64,000 nucleotides of DNA from Cupriavidus phytohabitans (GTDB taxonomy: Bacteria > Pseudomonadota > Gammaproteobacteria > Burkholderiales > Burkholderiaceae). The DNA lies in contig NZ_AUFE01000018.1 in assembly GCF_000426345.1 (NCBI RefSeq), positions 1 through 64,000 of the forward strand, written 5' to 3'. The notes under the pieces were generated by a model. That model saw only the letters and a program-made list of their open reading frames with translations, did not search any database and was not told the origin of the DNA. The number at the start of each line of letters is the position of its first letter. Positions within the stretch are counted from its first letter, which is position 1. A program made the position numbers and the translations under genes. Shown one piece after another: positions 42,159 through 50,345 of this stretch.

Positions 42159-43133
42159 TTACCGCTTCTCGGTCAGGAACTTGCCTGCCGGGCCGCCCGC
42201 GTTCTTCTGGCGGCGGGTGTTGCCGTCGATGCCGCCCTCGATCGCCCATTCGGCGAACATGGTCGGGCCCGGTTCGAAGGCACGCGGCTCCCAGTGTTCG
42301 TCGAGCTGGTCTTCATCGGCGTAGTACTCGATCAGGCCGCCGGCGGGGTTCTTGAAGTACCAGAAATAGGCCGAAGAGATCGGGTGCCGGCCCGGGCCGA
42401 GCTGCGTGTCCCAGCCCTTGCGCGAGACGTGCATGCCGCCGCCGAACACTTCATGGATATCGCGCACGGTGAAGGCGACATGGTTCAGGCCGCTCTTCGG
42501 TTCCGGCAGCTGCAGCAGGAACAGGTCATGGTGGCCGCCGTCCGCCGTGCAGCGCAGGAACGCGCCACGGTCCGGGTAGCGGTCGGAGGGCACGAAACCG
42601 AACTTCTCCACATAGAACTGCTCGGTGGCCTTGACGTCCTTCACAAAGAACACCACGTGGCCGACTTCGATCGGCGTGGCGTGGTCGTAGATCGGGCTGC
42701 GCTGGTTCATGCGCGGCTTGTCGTTCCACGTGTTCATCAGCGCGCATTCGACCTGCACGTCATGCTTGTGCGTGACCTGGAAGCGCACGGCCAGGCCGTT
42801 CGGGTCCGTGCAGCCGATGCGCAGCGTGTCGCCCTCGCCTTGCCTGATGAAGCCCGGCGCATCGGCGATCGCGCCGGCCAGATGATCGAGCGATGCCTGC
42901 GATTCGACACCCCACACCACTTCGCGCAGCGTCGGGCCGGCCTCGATCGCGGGCGGCAGCGACGGATCGTCGATGCGGCGCACCAGCACGCGGCAGCCGT
43001 TCAGCGTTTCGAAGTCCAGGCCCTGCGCGTCATCGCGCTTGATGGCCAGGCCCCAGTCCGAGAAAAAGCCCCGGCAGGCGTCAAAGTCATCCGCGCCGTA
43101 GACGATCTCGTCGATTCCCAATACCTTGATCAT
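42159..43133 (-). CDS. Type I (VOC) two-domain extradiol ring-cleavage dioxygenase
   Basis: Two vicinal-oxygen-chelate modules are visible in 324 residues: KVLGIDEIVYGADDFDACRG with a degenerate metal site, then IEVGHVVFFVKDVKATEQFY, LNHVAFTVRDIHEVFGGGMH and the glutamate in LIEYYADEDQLD. The catalytic-module His-His-Glu set fits Fe(II) or Mn(II) ligation as in 2,3-dihydroxybiphenyl or catechol 2,3-dioxygenases. It would open a catechol-type ring next to the hydroxyls. A C-C hydrolase gene (52876) and an aldehyde dehydrogenase gene (43157) are in the same system, both typical of meta cleavage. Confidence 0.9.
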   Translation of the reverse strand: MIKVLGIDEIVYGADDFDACRGFFSDWGLAIKRDDAQGLDFETLNGCRVLVRRIDDPSLPPAIEAGPTLREVVWGVESQASLDHLAGAIADAPGFIRQGEGDTLRIGCTDPNGLAVRFQVTHKHDVQVECALMNTWNDKPRMNQRSPIYDHATPIEVGHVVFFVKDVKATEQFYVEKFGFVPSDRYPDRGAFLRCTADGGHHDLFLLQLPEPKSGLNHVAFTVRDIHEVFGGGMHVSRKGWDTQLGPGRHPISSAYFWYFKNPAGGLIEYYADEDQLDEHWEPRAFEPGPTMFAEWAIEGGIDGNTRRQKNAGGPAGKFLTEKR

Positions 43134-43156
43134 TGCTTCTCTCCAGCCTGCCGGGT

Positions 43157-44635
43157 TCAGTGGTTGGCCCACGGCAGCGGTTGTTCGTTCAGGCCCCAGT
43201 ACACGCTTTTCTGCTCCATGTACTGCAGGATGCCCAGCCGTCCCTTCTCGCGGCCGAGGCCGCTGTCGCGCCAGCCGCCGAACGGCGTCGCAATCGAGAA
43301 CTGCTTGTAGGTGTTGATCCACACGTTGCCCGCTTGCACGGCACGTGCCACGCGCCAGGCGCGCTTGTAGTCGCGCGTCCAGATGCCGGCGGCCAGCGCG
43401 TAGACGCTGTCGTTGGCCTGTTCGATCAGGTCGTCCTCGTCGTCGAACGGGATCGCCACCAGCACCGGGCCAAAGATCTCTTCCTGGCAGATGCGGGCGT
43501 TGTTATCCAGGCCTTCGATGATGGTCGGCGTATAGAAGTAGCCATTGGGCAGGCCGGCCACGTCGGGACGCAAACCGCCGGTGCGAAGCTGGCCGCCTTC
43601 GTGCACGCCGGTCGCGACATACGATTCGATGCTGTCGCGGTGGCGGTCGGTGATCAGCGGCCCCATCTGCGTGCGCTCGTCGGCGGGATCACCCACGCGC
43701 AACTGCGCGGCCCCGTGCGCCAGGCGGTCCATGAAGGCCTCGTATTGCGAACGCGCCACGAACAGGCGCGAGCCCGCGATGCACGATTCGCCCGACGAGC
43801 TGAAGATGCCGTACAGCACGCCGTTGACCGCGTGGTCGAGGTCGGCGTCGTCGAACACCATGGTCGGCGACTTGCCGCCGAGCTCCAGCGACACCGGCAT
43901 CATCTTGTCGGCGGCGATATGCGCGATGTGCTTGCCGGTGGTGGTGCCGCCGGTGAACGACACGCGGCGCACCAGCGGATGCTTGGTGATGGCGTCACCG
44001 ATCACCGAGCCCTTGCCGGGCAGCACGCTGATCAGGCCCCTGGGCACGCCGGCTTCTTCGCAGATGCGCGCCAGCTCCAGCGCCATCAGCGGCGTGACTT
44101 CGGCGGGCTTGACCACCACGGCGTTACCGGCGGCCAGCGCGGGGGCCATCTTCTGCGCCTCGCTGGCGATCGGCGAGTTCCACGGCGTGATCGCCGCGAC
44201 CACGCCCATCGGCTCGTAGACGCTCATGGTCAGGCAATCGCCGCGCTGGGGTGTGATGGTTTCTTCCAGCGTTTCGCAGGCAGCGGCAAAGAACTGGAAG
44301 GTGCCGGCGGCACTGGCGACCAGCGCGCGCGTCTCGCTGATGGGCTTGCCGTTGTCGAGGCGCTGGCGCTGGGCCAGCGGCTCGGCTTGTGCGCGGATCA
44401 GTTCGGCCACGCGGTACAGCACGGCGGCGCGCTCGTGCGGCTTGCGTTGGGCCCAGCCGCTGGTAAGGAAGGCGTGGTGGGCGCCCTGCACGGCTTCTTC
44501 CACGTCAGCCAGGCTGGCGGCGTTCAGTTCGGCGACGACTTCGCCGGTCGCCGGGTAGCGCGTGCCGTAGCGGTCGCCGGTGCCGAGGCGCCATTCGCCG
44601 GCGATGCAGATGGGAAGTACTTCTTGTGGGTTCAT
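43157..44635 (-). CDS. NAD(P)-dependent aldehyde dehydrogenase
   Basis: This is a 492-residue ALDH superfamily enzyme: cofactor site ITPWNSPIASEAQKMAPALA, FTGGTTTGKHIAHIAA, catalytic glutamate in LELGGKSPTMVFDDAD and nucleophile cysteine in SSSGESCIAGSRLFVAR. It oxidises an aldehyde to the acid. HpaE- or semialdehyde-dehydrogenase-type functions in meta cleavage pathways are plausible, as is oxidation of an aldehyde made by the ThDP enzyme encoded upstream. The start at 44635 follows a gap of 145 bases that contains a dispersed hairpin repeat. Confidence 0.94.
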   Translation of the reverse strand: MNPQEVLPICIAGEWRLGTGDRYGTRYPATGEVVAELNAASLADVEEAVQGAHHAFLTSGWAQRKPHERAAVLYRVAELIRAQAEPLAQRQRLDNGKPISETRALVASAAGTFQFFAAACETLEETITPQRGDCLTMSVYEPMGVVAAITPWNSPIASEAQKMAPALAAGNAVVVKPAEVTPLMALELARICEEAGVPRGLISVLPGKGSVIGDAITKHPLVRRVSFTGGTTTGKHIAHIAADKMMPVSLELGGKSPTMVFDDADLDHAVNGVLYGIFSSSGESCIAGSRLFVARSQYEAFMDRLAHGAAQLRVGDPADERTQMGPLITDRHRDSIESYVATGVHEGGQLRTGGLRPDVAGLPNGYFYTPTIIEGLDNNARICQEEIFGPVLVAIPFDDEDDLIEQANDSVYALAAGIWTRDYKRAWRVARAVQAGNVWINTYKQFSIATPFGGWRDSGLGREKGRLGILQYMEQKSVYWGLNEQPLPWANH

Positions 44636-44718
44636 GTCGTTGCCTGCTATGTCTGTCGTTGCCTGGGCCCTGCTGCGGTCTCTTGCTGCGACGGCGTTGT
44701 CAAATGCTGCTGCGTAAC

Positions 44719-44748
44719 TCCCCTCTCCCGCTTGCGGGAGAGGGGAGC
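44719..44748. repeat. Dispersed CCCTCTCCCGC hairpin, copy 4
   Basis: CTCCCCTCTCCCGC and GCGGGAGAGGGGAG form a 14-bp perfect stem around TT. With its flank AGCAAACA it is nearly identical to copy 1 at 32683. It lies inside the long operon between the aldehyde and aspartate dehydrogenase genes and could end or process the transcript. Confidence 0.8.
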
Positions 44749-44780
44749 AAACACGCAGCGGTCGTTGGCGCCTCAGTTCC

Positions 44781-45581
44781 TTAAATCGAAACCGCGTGCG
44801 CCCGGTTCCCCAGCGCCCGCACCACGCTGAACACCGTCAGCGCCGACGTCTTCGGATTCGCCGCCAGCGGCTTGCCGCGCATCGTCAGCTCAAACCCGCC
44901 GAACGCCCCACGCGCTTCCACATGATGCACGTTCTCCACCGCATGCGGATCGGCCAGCAGCTTCACCGACGTGCGGTCCAGCCCGAGGCCGGCCAGCGAC
45001 ACGGTGGCGGCGACGTTGGCGTTCTTCGGGTACAGGCGCGCGGCATCGCGCGCGGTGCCTTCGAAGATCACCGTCGTCTCGGTCAGCGCATCCAGGTCGA
45101 ACAGCTTCTCGGCCGGCGTGCCAATCCACGCACGCGCCGGCTTGCGGCCCGTGTAGATGACTTCGTCCAGCCCGCCGACGCGGGCCGCGGCCAGCGCGTC
45201 GATCGCGCCGATCGCGCCGGACAGCAGCTGCACCTGCGTGCCGCCGCGGCGCGCGGCCGCTTCCAGACGCTCGGCCATGCCGGGCTCGGACAGCGCGCCC
45301 ACCGACACCACCATGCACGGGATGCCGCGCTCCAGCGCCGGCACGATGTGCTCTTCCAGCGCATGGTGGCCAGCGCACTCGACCAGCAGGTCGGGACGCT
45401 GGTCGTCCAGGTGCGTGGCCACGCGGGCGCTGGGCGCCAGCGCGGAGAGCGCGCCGCGGGCCTCGTCCATCGCGCTCTCGGGCACGATCACCACGTCGAA
45501 GGCGACGTCGGGATCGCTCTTGAGCAGCTCAAGCACGCCGCGGCCGATCGCACCGCACCCAATCATGGACACATGCAGCAT
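44781..45581 (-). CDS. nadX: L-aspartate dehydrogenase family protein
   Basis: The 266 residues have an N-terminal NAD site SMIGCGAIGRGVLEL (G8-x-G10-x-x-G13), the ECAGHHALEEHIVPAL stretch, GAIGAIDALAAAR and YPKNANVAATVSLAGLGLD, all typical of AspDH/NadX. From memory it is very close to the L-aspartate dehydrogenase characterised from Cupriavidus/Ralstonia eutropha, which interconverts aspartate and oxaloacetate plus ammonia through iminosuccinate. Its presence in an aromatic operon, not with nadA/nadC, is odd; it may act on a related amino or imino acid in the pathway or handle released ammonia. Confidence 0.9.
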   Translation of the reverse strand: MLHVSMIGCGAIGRGVLELLKSDPDVAFDVVIVPESAMDEARGALSALAPSARVATHLDDQRPDLLVECAGHHALEEHIVPALERGIPCMVVSVGALSEPGMAERLEAAARRGGTQVQLLSGAIGAIDALAAARVGGLDEVIYTGRKPARAWIGTPAEKLFDLDALTETTVIFEGTARDAARLYPKNANVAATVSLAGLGLDRTSVKLLADPHAVENVHHVEARGAFGGFELTMRGKPLAANPKTSALTVFSVVRALGNRAHAVSI

Positions 45582-45594
45582 TTTTCTGCTCTCC

Positions 45595-47304
45595 TCAGGC
45601 GCTGACGGTGGCCTGTTCCGAAGCCGGGGTTTCCTTGTTCACCGGCGGGCCGGCAAACACGGTCTTGAAGCTGCCGATCGACAGCATGTCGATTTCCAGC
45701 AGGAACGGGCCGGGCTCGACCGTGGCCTGCTCCAGCGCGGCACCGACTTCGGCCAGGCTGCTGACGCGCGCATGGCGCAGCGACAGCGACTTCGCCAGCG
45801 CGGCGTAGTCGGGCGTATGCAGGTCCACGTAGTGGCGGCGGCCGCCGTACTGCGCGTCCTGGATGTTCTTGATCACGCCGTAGCCCTTGTCGTTCATCAG
45901 CACGATGACCATGTCGGCGCGTTCCTGCACCGCGGTGGCCAGTTCACCCAGGTTCAGGATGAAACCGCCGTCACCGGCCAGCGTGAAGGTCTTCTTGCCC
46001 GATGCGGTGGCCGCCGCGCCGATCGCGGCGCCGATGCCCATCGCCAGGCCCTGGCCGATGCCGCCGCCCAGCGCATGCACGCCGGCGCGCGAGTCGAAGA
46101 TGCGCAATTCGCGGTTGCCCCAGGTGCTGTTCGACACGGTCACGTCGCGCACCCAGTTGAAGTTGCGGCCCACCGCGCCCTGCAGTGCCTGCACCAGTGC
46201 CGAGTACGGGCCGAGGCCATCGACCAGGCTGTTGACGGCGGTGTCGTGCGCACGGCGCAGGTCGGCGGCGAAGGCCGGGTCGACCTTCATACGCTTTTCG
46301 AGTCGATCTGCGAGGGCGTCCAGCGCCAGCGCGGCGTCGCCGCTGACAAAGTAGTCGCTCAGGTAGCAGCGGCCTTCGGCGGCCGGGTCGGCGTCGATGC
46401 GCAGCAGCGGGCGCGGCAGCTTCAGTTCGTACTTCAGCGTTTCGTTGCCACGCAGGCGCGAACCCACCACCAGCATCGCATCGCAGGTCTGGTAGAAGGC
46501 CTCGACCGGCTTGTGCAGGTTGTAGGCGCCCAGCGAGCGCGGATCGTCCTCCGCCACGATGCCGCGGCCTTGCGTGCTGGTGACCACGCCGAAGCCCAGG
46601 TCCAGCAGGCGCTGCACCTGCTTGCTGGCGTGGCGCGCACCGCCGCCCAGCCACAGCAGCGGGCGCCGGGCGTTGACCAGGCGCTCGGCCAGCGCATCGA
46701 GCGCGTGCGCCGACGGCACGTGCTGCGGCACCGGCAGCGGCTGCAGGTCCACCGGCATGTCGATCAGCGCGGCCTGGATGTCGATGGGGATTTCCACGCT
46801 GACCGGGCCGGTCGGCGCCGTCAGCGCGGTCTGCACCGCCAGCTTGATGGTGCTGATCGCGGTGTCGGCGCTGCGGATGCGGAAGGCGGCCTTCGACACG
46901 GCCTTCAGCATGGTGAGCTGGTCCGGCGCTTCGTGGATGTAGGCCAGGCTCTGGTCCAGGTACGGCGTCTCGATCTGGCCGGTGATATGGAGCATCGGCG
47001 TGCCGGCGGTCAGCGCTTCGACCATGGCGCCGGCGGCGTTGCCCGCGGCGGTGCCGGTGCTGGTCAGGCATACGCCCAGGCCGCCGGTGGTGCGGGCACA
47101 GGCGTCGGCCATGTTGGTGCCGCCCGCTTCGCCGCGTGCCGGCACGAAGCGGATCTTGCCGCGCTCGCCCATGGCGTCGAGGATCGGCATGTTGTGGATC
47201 GAGATCACGCCGAACGCGGCCTTGACCCCGCACTGCTCAAGGAACGCCGTGATGGCGCAGCCGACGGTGACCTGCTGTTGTTCGTACTGGTGTTGATTAG
47301 GCAT
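45595..47304 (-). CDS. ThDP-dependent acetolactate synthase/decarboxylase-like enzyme
   Basis: The 569-residue protein has the three-domain thiamine diphosphate fold: catalytic glutamate in VPARGEAGGTNMADACART, TSTGTAAGNAAGAMVEAL, and the ThDP-Mg motif AGDGGFILNLGELATAVQ ending VIVLMNDKGYG. It is not a true acetohydroxyacid synthase by context, since no small subunit or valine genes are near. A 2-oxoacid decarboxylase or carboligase, making an aldehyde for the adjacent dehydrogenase, is the best guess. The ATG at 47304 overlaps the SDR stop by eight bases, and the aspartate dehydrogenase gene follows after 13. Confidence 0.9.
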   Translation of the reverse strand: MPNQHQYEQQQVTVGCAITAFLEQCGVKAAFGVISIHNMPILDAMGERGKIRFVPARGEAGGTNMADACARTTGGLGVCLTSTGTAAGNAAGAMVEALTAGTPMLHITGQIETPYLDQSLAYIHEAPDQLTMLKAVSKAAFRIRSADTAISTIKLAVQTALTAPTGPVSVEIPIDIQAALIDMPVDLQPLPVPQHVPSAHALDALAERLVNARRPLLWLGGGARHASKQVQRLLDLGFGVVTSTQGRGIVAEDDPRSLGAYNLHKPVEAFYQTCDAMLVVGSRLRGNETLKYELKLPRPLLRIDADPAAEGRCYLSDYFVSGDAALALDALADRLEKRMKVDPAFAADLRRAHDTAVNSLVDGLGPYSALVQALQGAVGRNFNWVRDVTVSNSTWGNRELRIFDSRAGVHALGGGIGQGLAMGIGAAIGAAATASGKKTFTLAGDGGFILNLGELATAVQERADMVIVLMNDKGYGVIKNIQDAQYGGRRHYVDLHTPDYAALAKSLSLRHARVSSLAEVGAALEQATVEPGPFLLEIDMLSIGSFKTVFAGPPVNKETPASEQATVSA

Positions 47305-48094
47305 GACGGGAGTGTCCTCCGGAGATATCGATATGGCTGCCCGCGGTGTACGAAGACAACGGCGAGGCAAGGAACAGGATGGCGCGGGCTGCCTCGACAG
47401 GCAGTCCCAGACGTCCAAGGGGAATATGTTTCTGCTGGGCCAGGCGCGCGGTCCACGCGCCCCAGTCCAGGTGGCGGTCTTCTTCGGGGCGCGCCTCGAA
47501 GCGGCGGCGCCACTGGCCCGATTCGACCAGCCCGATCAGGATGCCGTTGACGCGGACACCCTTGGGCGCGAACTCGGTGGCCATCGAGCGCACCAGGTTC
47601 AGCACGCCGGCGCGCGCGGCGGAAGTCGCCACCATGTGCGGCTCGGGCTGCTGCGCCAGCAGCGAGTTGACGCAGACGATGGCGCCCTGGCCCGACTTCT
47701 CCAGCTGCGGCAAGAACGCGCGCGTCGGGTGGATCACGGAGAAGAACTTGAGCTGCAGTTCGTCCATCCAGGCCGCGTCTTCGGTATTGGCGAAGGTGGA
47801 CACGCGGCCCTGGCCGGCGTTGTTGACCAGCATGTCGACGTTGCCCAGCGTGGCCTGCACGTCGGCGGCGAAGGCGGCGACCTGTTCCGCCTTGAGCACG
47901 TCACAGGTGGCGGCATGGAGCCGGCACCCGGGGAATGTCTCGCGCAGCTGCGCTTCGGCGCTGCGCAGGCGGGCTTCGTCGCGGCCGCACACGGCGACTG
48001 CGGCGCCCGCTTCGAGCAGCAACTCGACGGTCGCCAGCCCGATGCCGGAGGACCCGCCGGTAACGACGGCAATCTTGCCGCCGAGTTCAATCAT
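47297..48094 (-). CDS. SDR-fold protein lacking the catalytic Tyr and Lys
   Basis: The 265-residue protein has a normal Rossmann start (VVTGGSSGIGLATVELLLEA), the NNAG motif and a C-terminal SDR substrate loop. At the active site, however, the Ser in CVNSLLAQQ is followed 13 residues later by Thr, not Tyr, and by Arg in place of Lys (TSAARAG instead of YxxxKAG). Such variants may bind NAD(P) without classical oxidoreduction or use other residues. The ATG at 48094 is eight bases after AGGA; an ATG six bases earlier is too close to it. It overlaps the ThDP enzyme gene and follows the IclR gene. Confidence 0.88.
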   Translation of the reverse strand: MIELGGKIAVVTGGSSGIGLATVELLLEAGAAVAVCGRDEARLRSAEAQLRETFPGCRLHAATCDVLKAEQVAAFAADVQATLGNVDMLVNNAGQGRVSTFANTEDAAWMDELQLKFFSVIHPTRAFLPQLEKSGQGAIVCVNSLLAQQPEPHMVATSAARAGVLNLVRSMATEFAPKGVRVNGILIGLVESGQWRRRFEARPEEDRHLDWGAWTARLAQQKHIPLGRLGLPVEAARAILFLASPLSSYTAGSHIDISGGHSRHA

Positions 48095-48105
48095 GGACAT
48101 TGTCC

Positions 48106-48957
48106 TCACTCCCGATACAGATTCACGACCTTGCCGGCGCTGTGCAGCGACGGCCGGTAGTCGAGCAGGCGCGACAGCTCGCCCGCGGTGTTCCTCACCT
48201 TCTCCACCATCGCGTCCAGCTGTTCCGGATCGATATGCGCGGCGGGAATGGTGGCGCCGAGCGCCGCCACCACCTTGCCGGTGCGGTCGCGCACCGGCGC
48301 GGCGATGGTCGAGATGCTGGCCTCGAAGAAGCCTTCCTGCAGCACATAGCCGCGCTCGCGGTCGCGCTGCACGATGGCAAAGAGCGCATCGGCCGTGCGC
48401 GGCGTGCTGTCGGAGAACACTTCCAGCTGCGCCTCCGGATACAGCGCGCGCAGTTCCGCCAGCGACAGGTCTTCGAGCAACACCCGGCCCAGCACCGTGG
48501 CATGCGCCGGCAAACGCGTGCCGACGTTGACCGAGCTGGCGAAGGGCCGCGGCGACACCGCCTTGGCCACATACACGATCGAACGCCCGTCGCGCACCAC
48601 CAGGTTGGTCGGATAGCCGATCTCGTCGCGCAGCCGCTCCAGCAGCGGGCGGCCCAGCTCGGTCAGCTCCAGCGACGCCAGGTACTCGAACCCGAGCCGC
48701 AGCACCGCCATGCCCAGCCGGAAATCGCGGCCGCCGTCGGCGCGCTCGACAAAGCCCAGCATTTCCAGCGTGGCCAGCAGGCGGAACACGGTGGAGCGCG
48801 GCACCTTCAGGCGGCGCGCCAGTTCCGCGGCCGACATGGTGCGGTCCTTGCTGCTGAACTCGCCAAGCAGGCGCAGCCCGCGCTCCAGGCCCGGGACGAT
48901 GTACTTGTCCGGGGTCTCGTTGGCGGCTGGCGTCGTCGGGAAGGCGTTGGTGTTCAT
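48106..48957 (-). CDS. IclR-family regulator B, embedded in the operon
   Basis: The 283-residue protein shares PGLERGLRLLGEFSS, the helix LARRLKVPRSTVFRLLATLE and the effector block YVLQEGFFEASISTIAAPVR with the IclR protein at 31696, differing mainly at both ends. It lies inside the catabolic operon, 31 bases after a cupin gene, an arrangement that would make its level rise with the operon. It probably binds the same boxes as regulator A, seen upstream of the operon at 51833-51869. Effector unknown, likely an aromatic acid or ring-cleavage product. Confidence 0.94.
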   Translation of the reverse strand: MNTNAFPTTPAANETPDKYIVPGLERGLRLLGEFSSKDRTMSAAELARRLKVPRSTVFRLLATLEMLGFVERADGGRDFRLGMAVLRLGFEYLASLELTELGRPLLERLRDEIGYPTNLVVRDGRSIVYVAKAVSPRPFASSVNVGTRLPAHATVLGRVLLEDLSLAELRALYPEAQLEVFSDSTPRTADALFAIVQRDRERGYVLQEGFFEASISTIAAPVRDRTGKVVAALGATIPAAHIDPEQLDAMVEKVRNTAGELSRLLDYRPSLHSAGKVVNLYRE

Positions 48958-48988
48958 GGTCAGTGCGTGCGGACGGGCCGGTGGCGCA

Positions 48989-49525
48989 TCAGCGCTTGAT
49001 CTTCGACAGCGGGTGCTCGGGCGGGTAGGTCGGCGTGATCGGCTTTTGGGCGCCGAGCATCACGCACATCAGCGCGTCTTCTTCGCCGATATTGATTTCC
49101 TCGCGGTACACGCCCGGCGGCACCGAGACCAGGTCGCGGTCGGTCAGGATGGTCTCGAAGCGCTCGCCGTCCTTTTCCAGGATCAGCTTGATCTTGCCGC
49201 GCATGACGAAGAACACCTCTTCCACGTCGGTGTGGATATGCGACGGGCCTTCATGACCGGCCGGGATGATCATCGTCGAGAAGGTGAAGTGTTCGCTCGG
49301 CACCGTGTTGGTGTCAGCGGCCACGCCGGTGCCGCCGGTGCCCAGGTAGCGCATCTGCGCGCGGCGGTACTTGGGGTCGTAGTCGGCCTGGAACTTCAGC
49401 GCGTCCCAGTCGTACTTACGCGTGGAGAAGCGCGCGACGCGGCTTTCCATCCACTGGTCGAACGAGGCGCCGTCCGGCTGGTCCCAGGAACGCTTGATAT
49501 TTTGCTGTTGGGAAAGATCGCTCAT
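48989..49525 (-). CDS. Cupin-domain protein of the Rieske operon
   Basis: This 178-residue protein has a cupin core: GHEGPSHIHTDVEEVFFVMRGKI provides the HxH and glutamate ligands of motif 1, and VSVPPGVYREEINIG is motif 2, in which the usual histidine is replaced by tyrosine. An N-terminal extension of about 70 residues rich in Trp/Arg precedes it. Single cupins beside Rieske oxygenase genes may be dioxygenases, isomerases or substrate sensors. The ATG at 49525 follows AAGGAATCC; the SDR gene ends 46 bases upstream. Confidence 0.85.
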   Translation of the reverse strand: MSDLSQQQNIKRSWDQPDGASFDQWMESRVARFSTRKYDWDALKFQADYDPKYRRAQMRYLGTGGTGVAADTNTVPSEHFTFSTMIIPAGHEGPSHIHTDVEEVFFVMRGKIKLILEKDGERFETILTDRDLVSVPPGVYREEINIGEEDALMCVMLGAQKPITPTYPPEHPLSKIKR

Positions 49526-49571
49526 TTGGATTCCTTCTGCTTTTGATGTGGCTTTCGGTGGATCGGTTGGA

Positions 49572-50345
49572 TCAATGCATGACAAAGCCGCCGTTGACCG
49601 CCAGCGTCTGGCCGGTCACGAAACGGGCGAGGTCGGACAGTGCGAACAGCACCGCGCCGCAGACGTCGTCGGGCAGTTGCTCGCGCGAGATCGCGCGCTG
49701 CTCGCGGTACAGGTCGTGGCGGTGCTGGGGCACGTATTCGGTGGCTTCCACCAGCGTCAGGCCAGGGGCCACCGCGTTGACGGTGATCTGGTCCTTGCCC
49801 AGCTCGCGCGCCAGCGAACGGGTCATGCCGATGATGGCGCTCTTGCTGGCCACATAGGCGAGCAGGTTGGGCGCGCCCCACAGCGGCGTATCCGAGGCCA
49901 GGTTGACCACCGCGCCACGGCCGCTGGCGCGCAGCGCCGGCAGGCAGGCCGCGGTCATCAGCCAGGTGCCGCGGACGTTGACGTTCATCACGCGGTCCCA
50001 GGTGGCGATGTCGATGGCGCTGGCGTCGCGGCCGCCCGAATCGGTCACGGCGGCGTTGTTGACCAGGCCGTCGAGGCCGCCCAGGGCCTTCACCGCCGCG
50101 TCGGCGCAGGCCTGCACCGAGGCGGGGTCCGACAGGTCGAGCGTGACCGGCACCACTTTCAGTCCGGCAGCCCGCAACGCGTCAGCTTCCTGCTGCAGGC
50201 GCTCGGCCAGGATGTCGGCCATGGCCACGCTGGCGCCGGCTTCGGCCAGCGACTTGACGAAGGCCAGGCCCAGGCCGCGCGCGGCGCCGGTGACCAGCAC
50301 CTTGCGGCCTGCCAGCAGCGTGTTGTTCTGGATGGCCTCAGGCAT
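49572..50345 (-). CDS. SDR-family dehydrogenase, candidate dihydrodiol dehydrogenase
   Basis: The 257-residue protein is a classical SDR: VLVTGAARGLGLAFVKSL for the cofactor, LVNNAAVTDSGG, and LASDTPLWGAPNLLAYVASK with the Ser-Tyr-Lys set intact. Encoded directly after the Rieske oxygenase (eight-base overlap), it could rearomatise a cis-dihydrodiol to a catechol using NAD, which the extradiol dioxygenase would then cleave. Oxidation of a side-chain alcohol is an alternative if the oxygenase acts as a demethylase. Confidence 0.92.
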   Translation of the reverse strand: MPEAIQNNTLLAGRKVLVTGAARGLGLAFVKSLAEAGASVAMADILAERLQQEADALRAAGLKVVPVTLDLSDPASVQACADAAVKALGGLDGLVNNAAVTDSGGRDASAIDIATWDRVMNVNVRGTWLMTAACLPALRASGRGAVVNLASDTPLWGAPNLLAYVASKSAIIGMTRSLARELGKDQITVNAVAPGLTLVEATEYVPQHRHDLYREQRAISREQLPDDVCGAVLFALSDLARFVTGQTLAVNGGFVMH

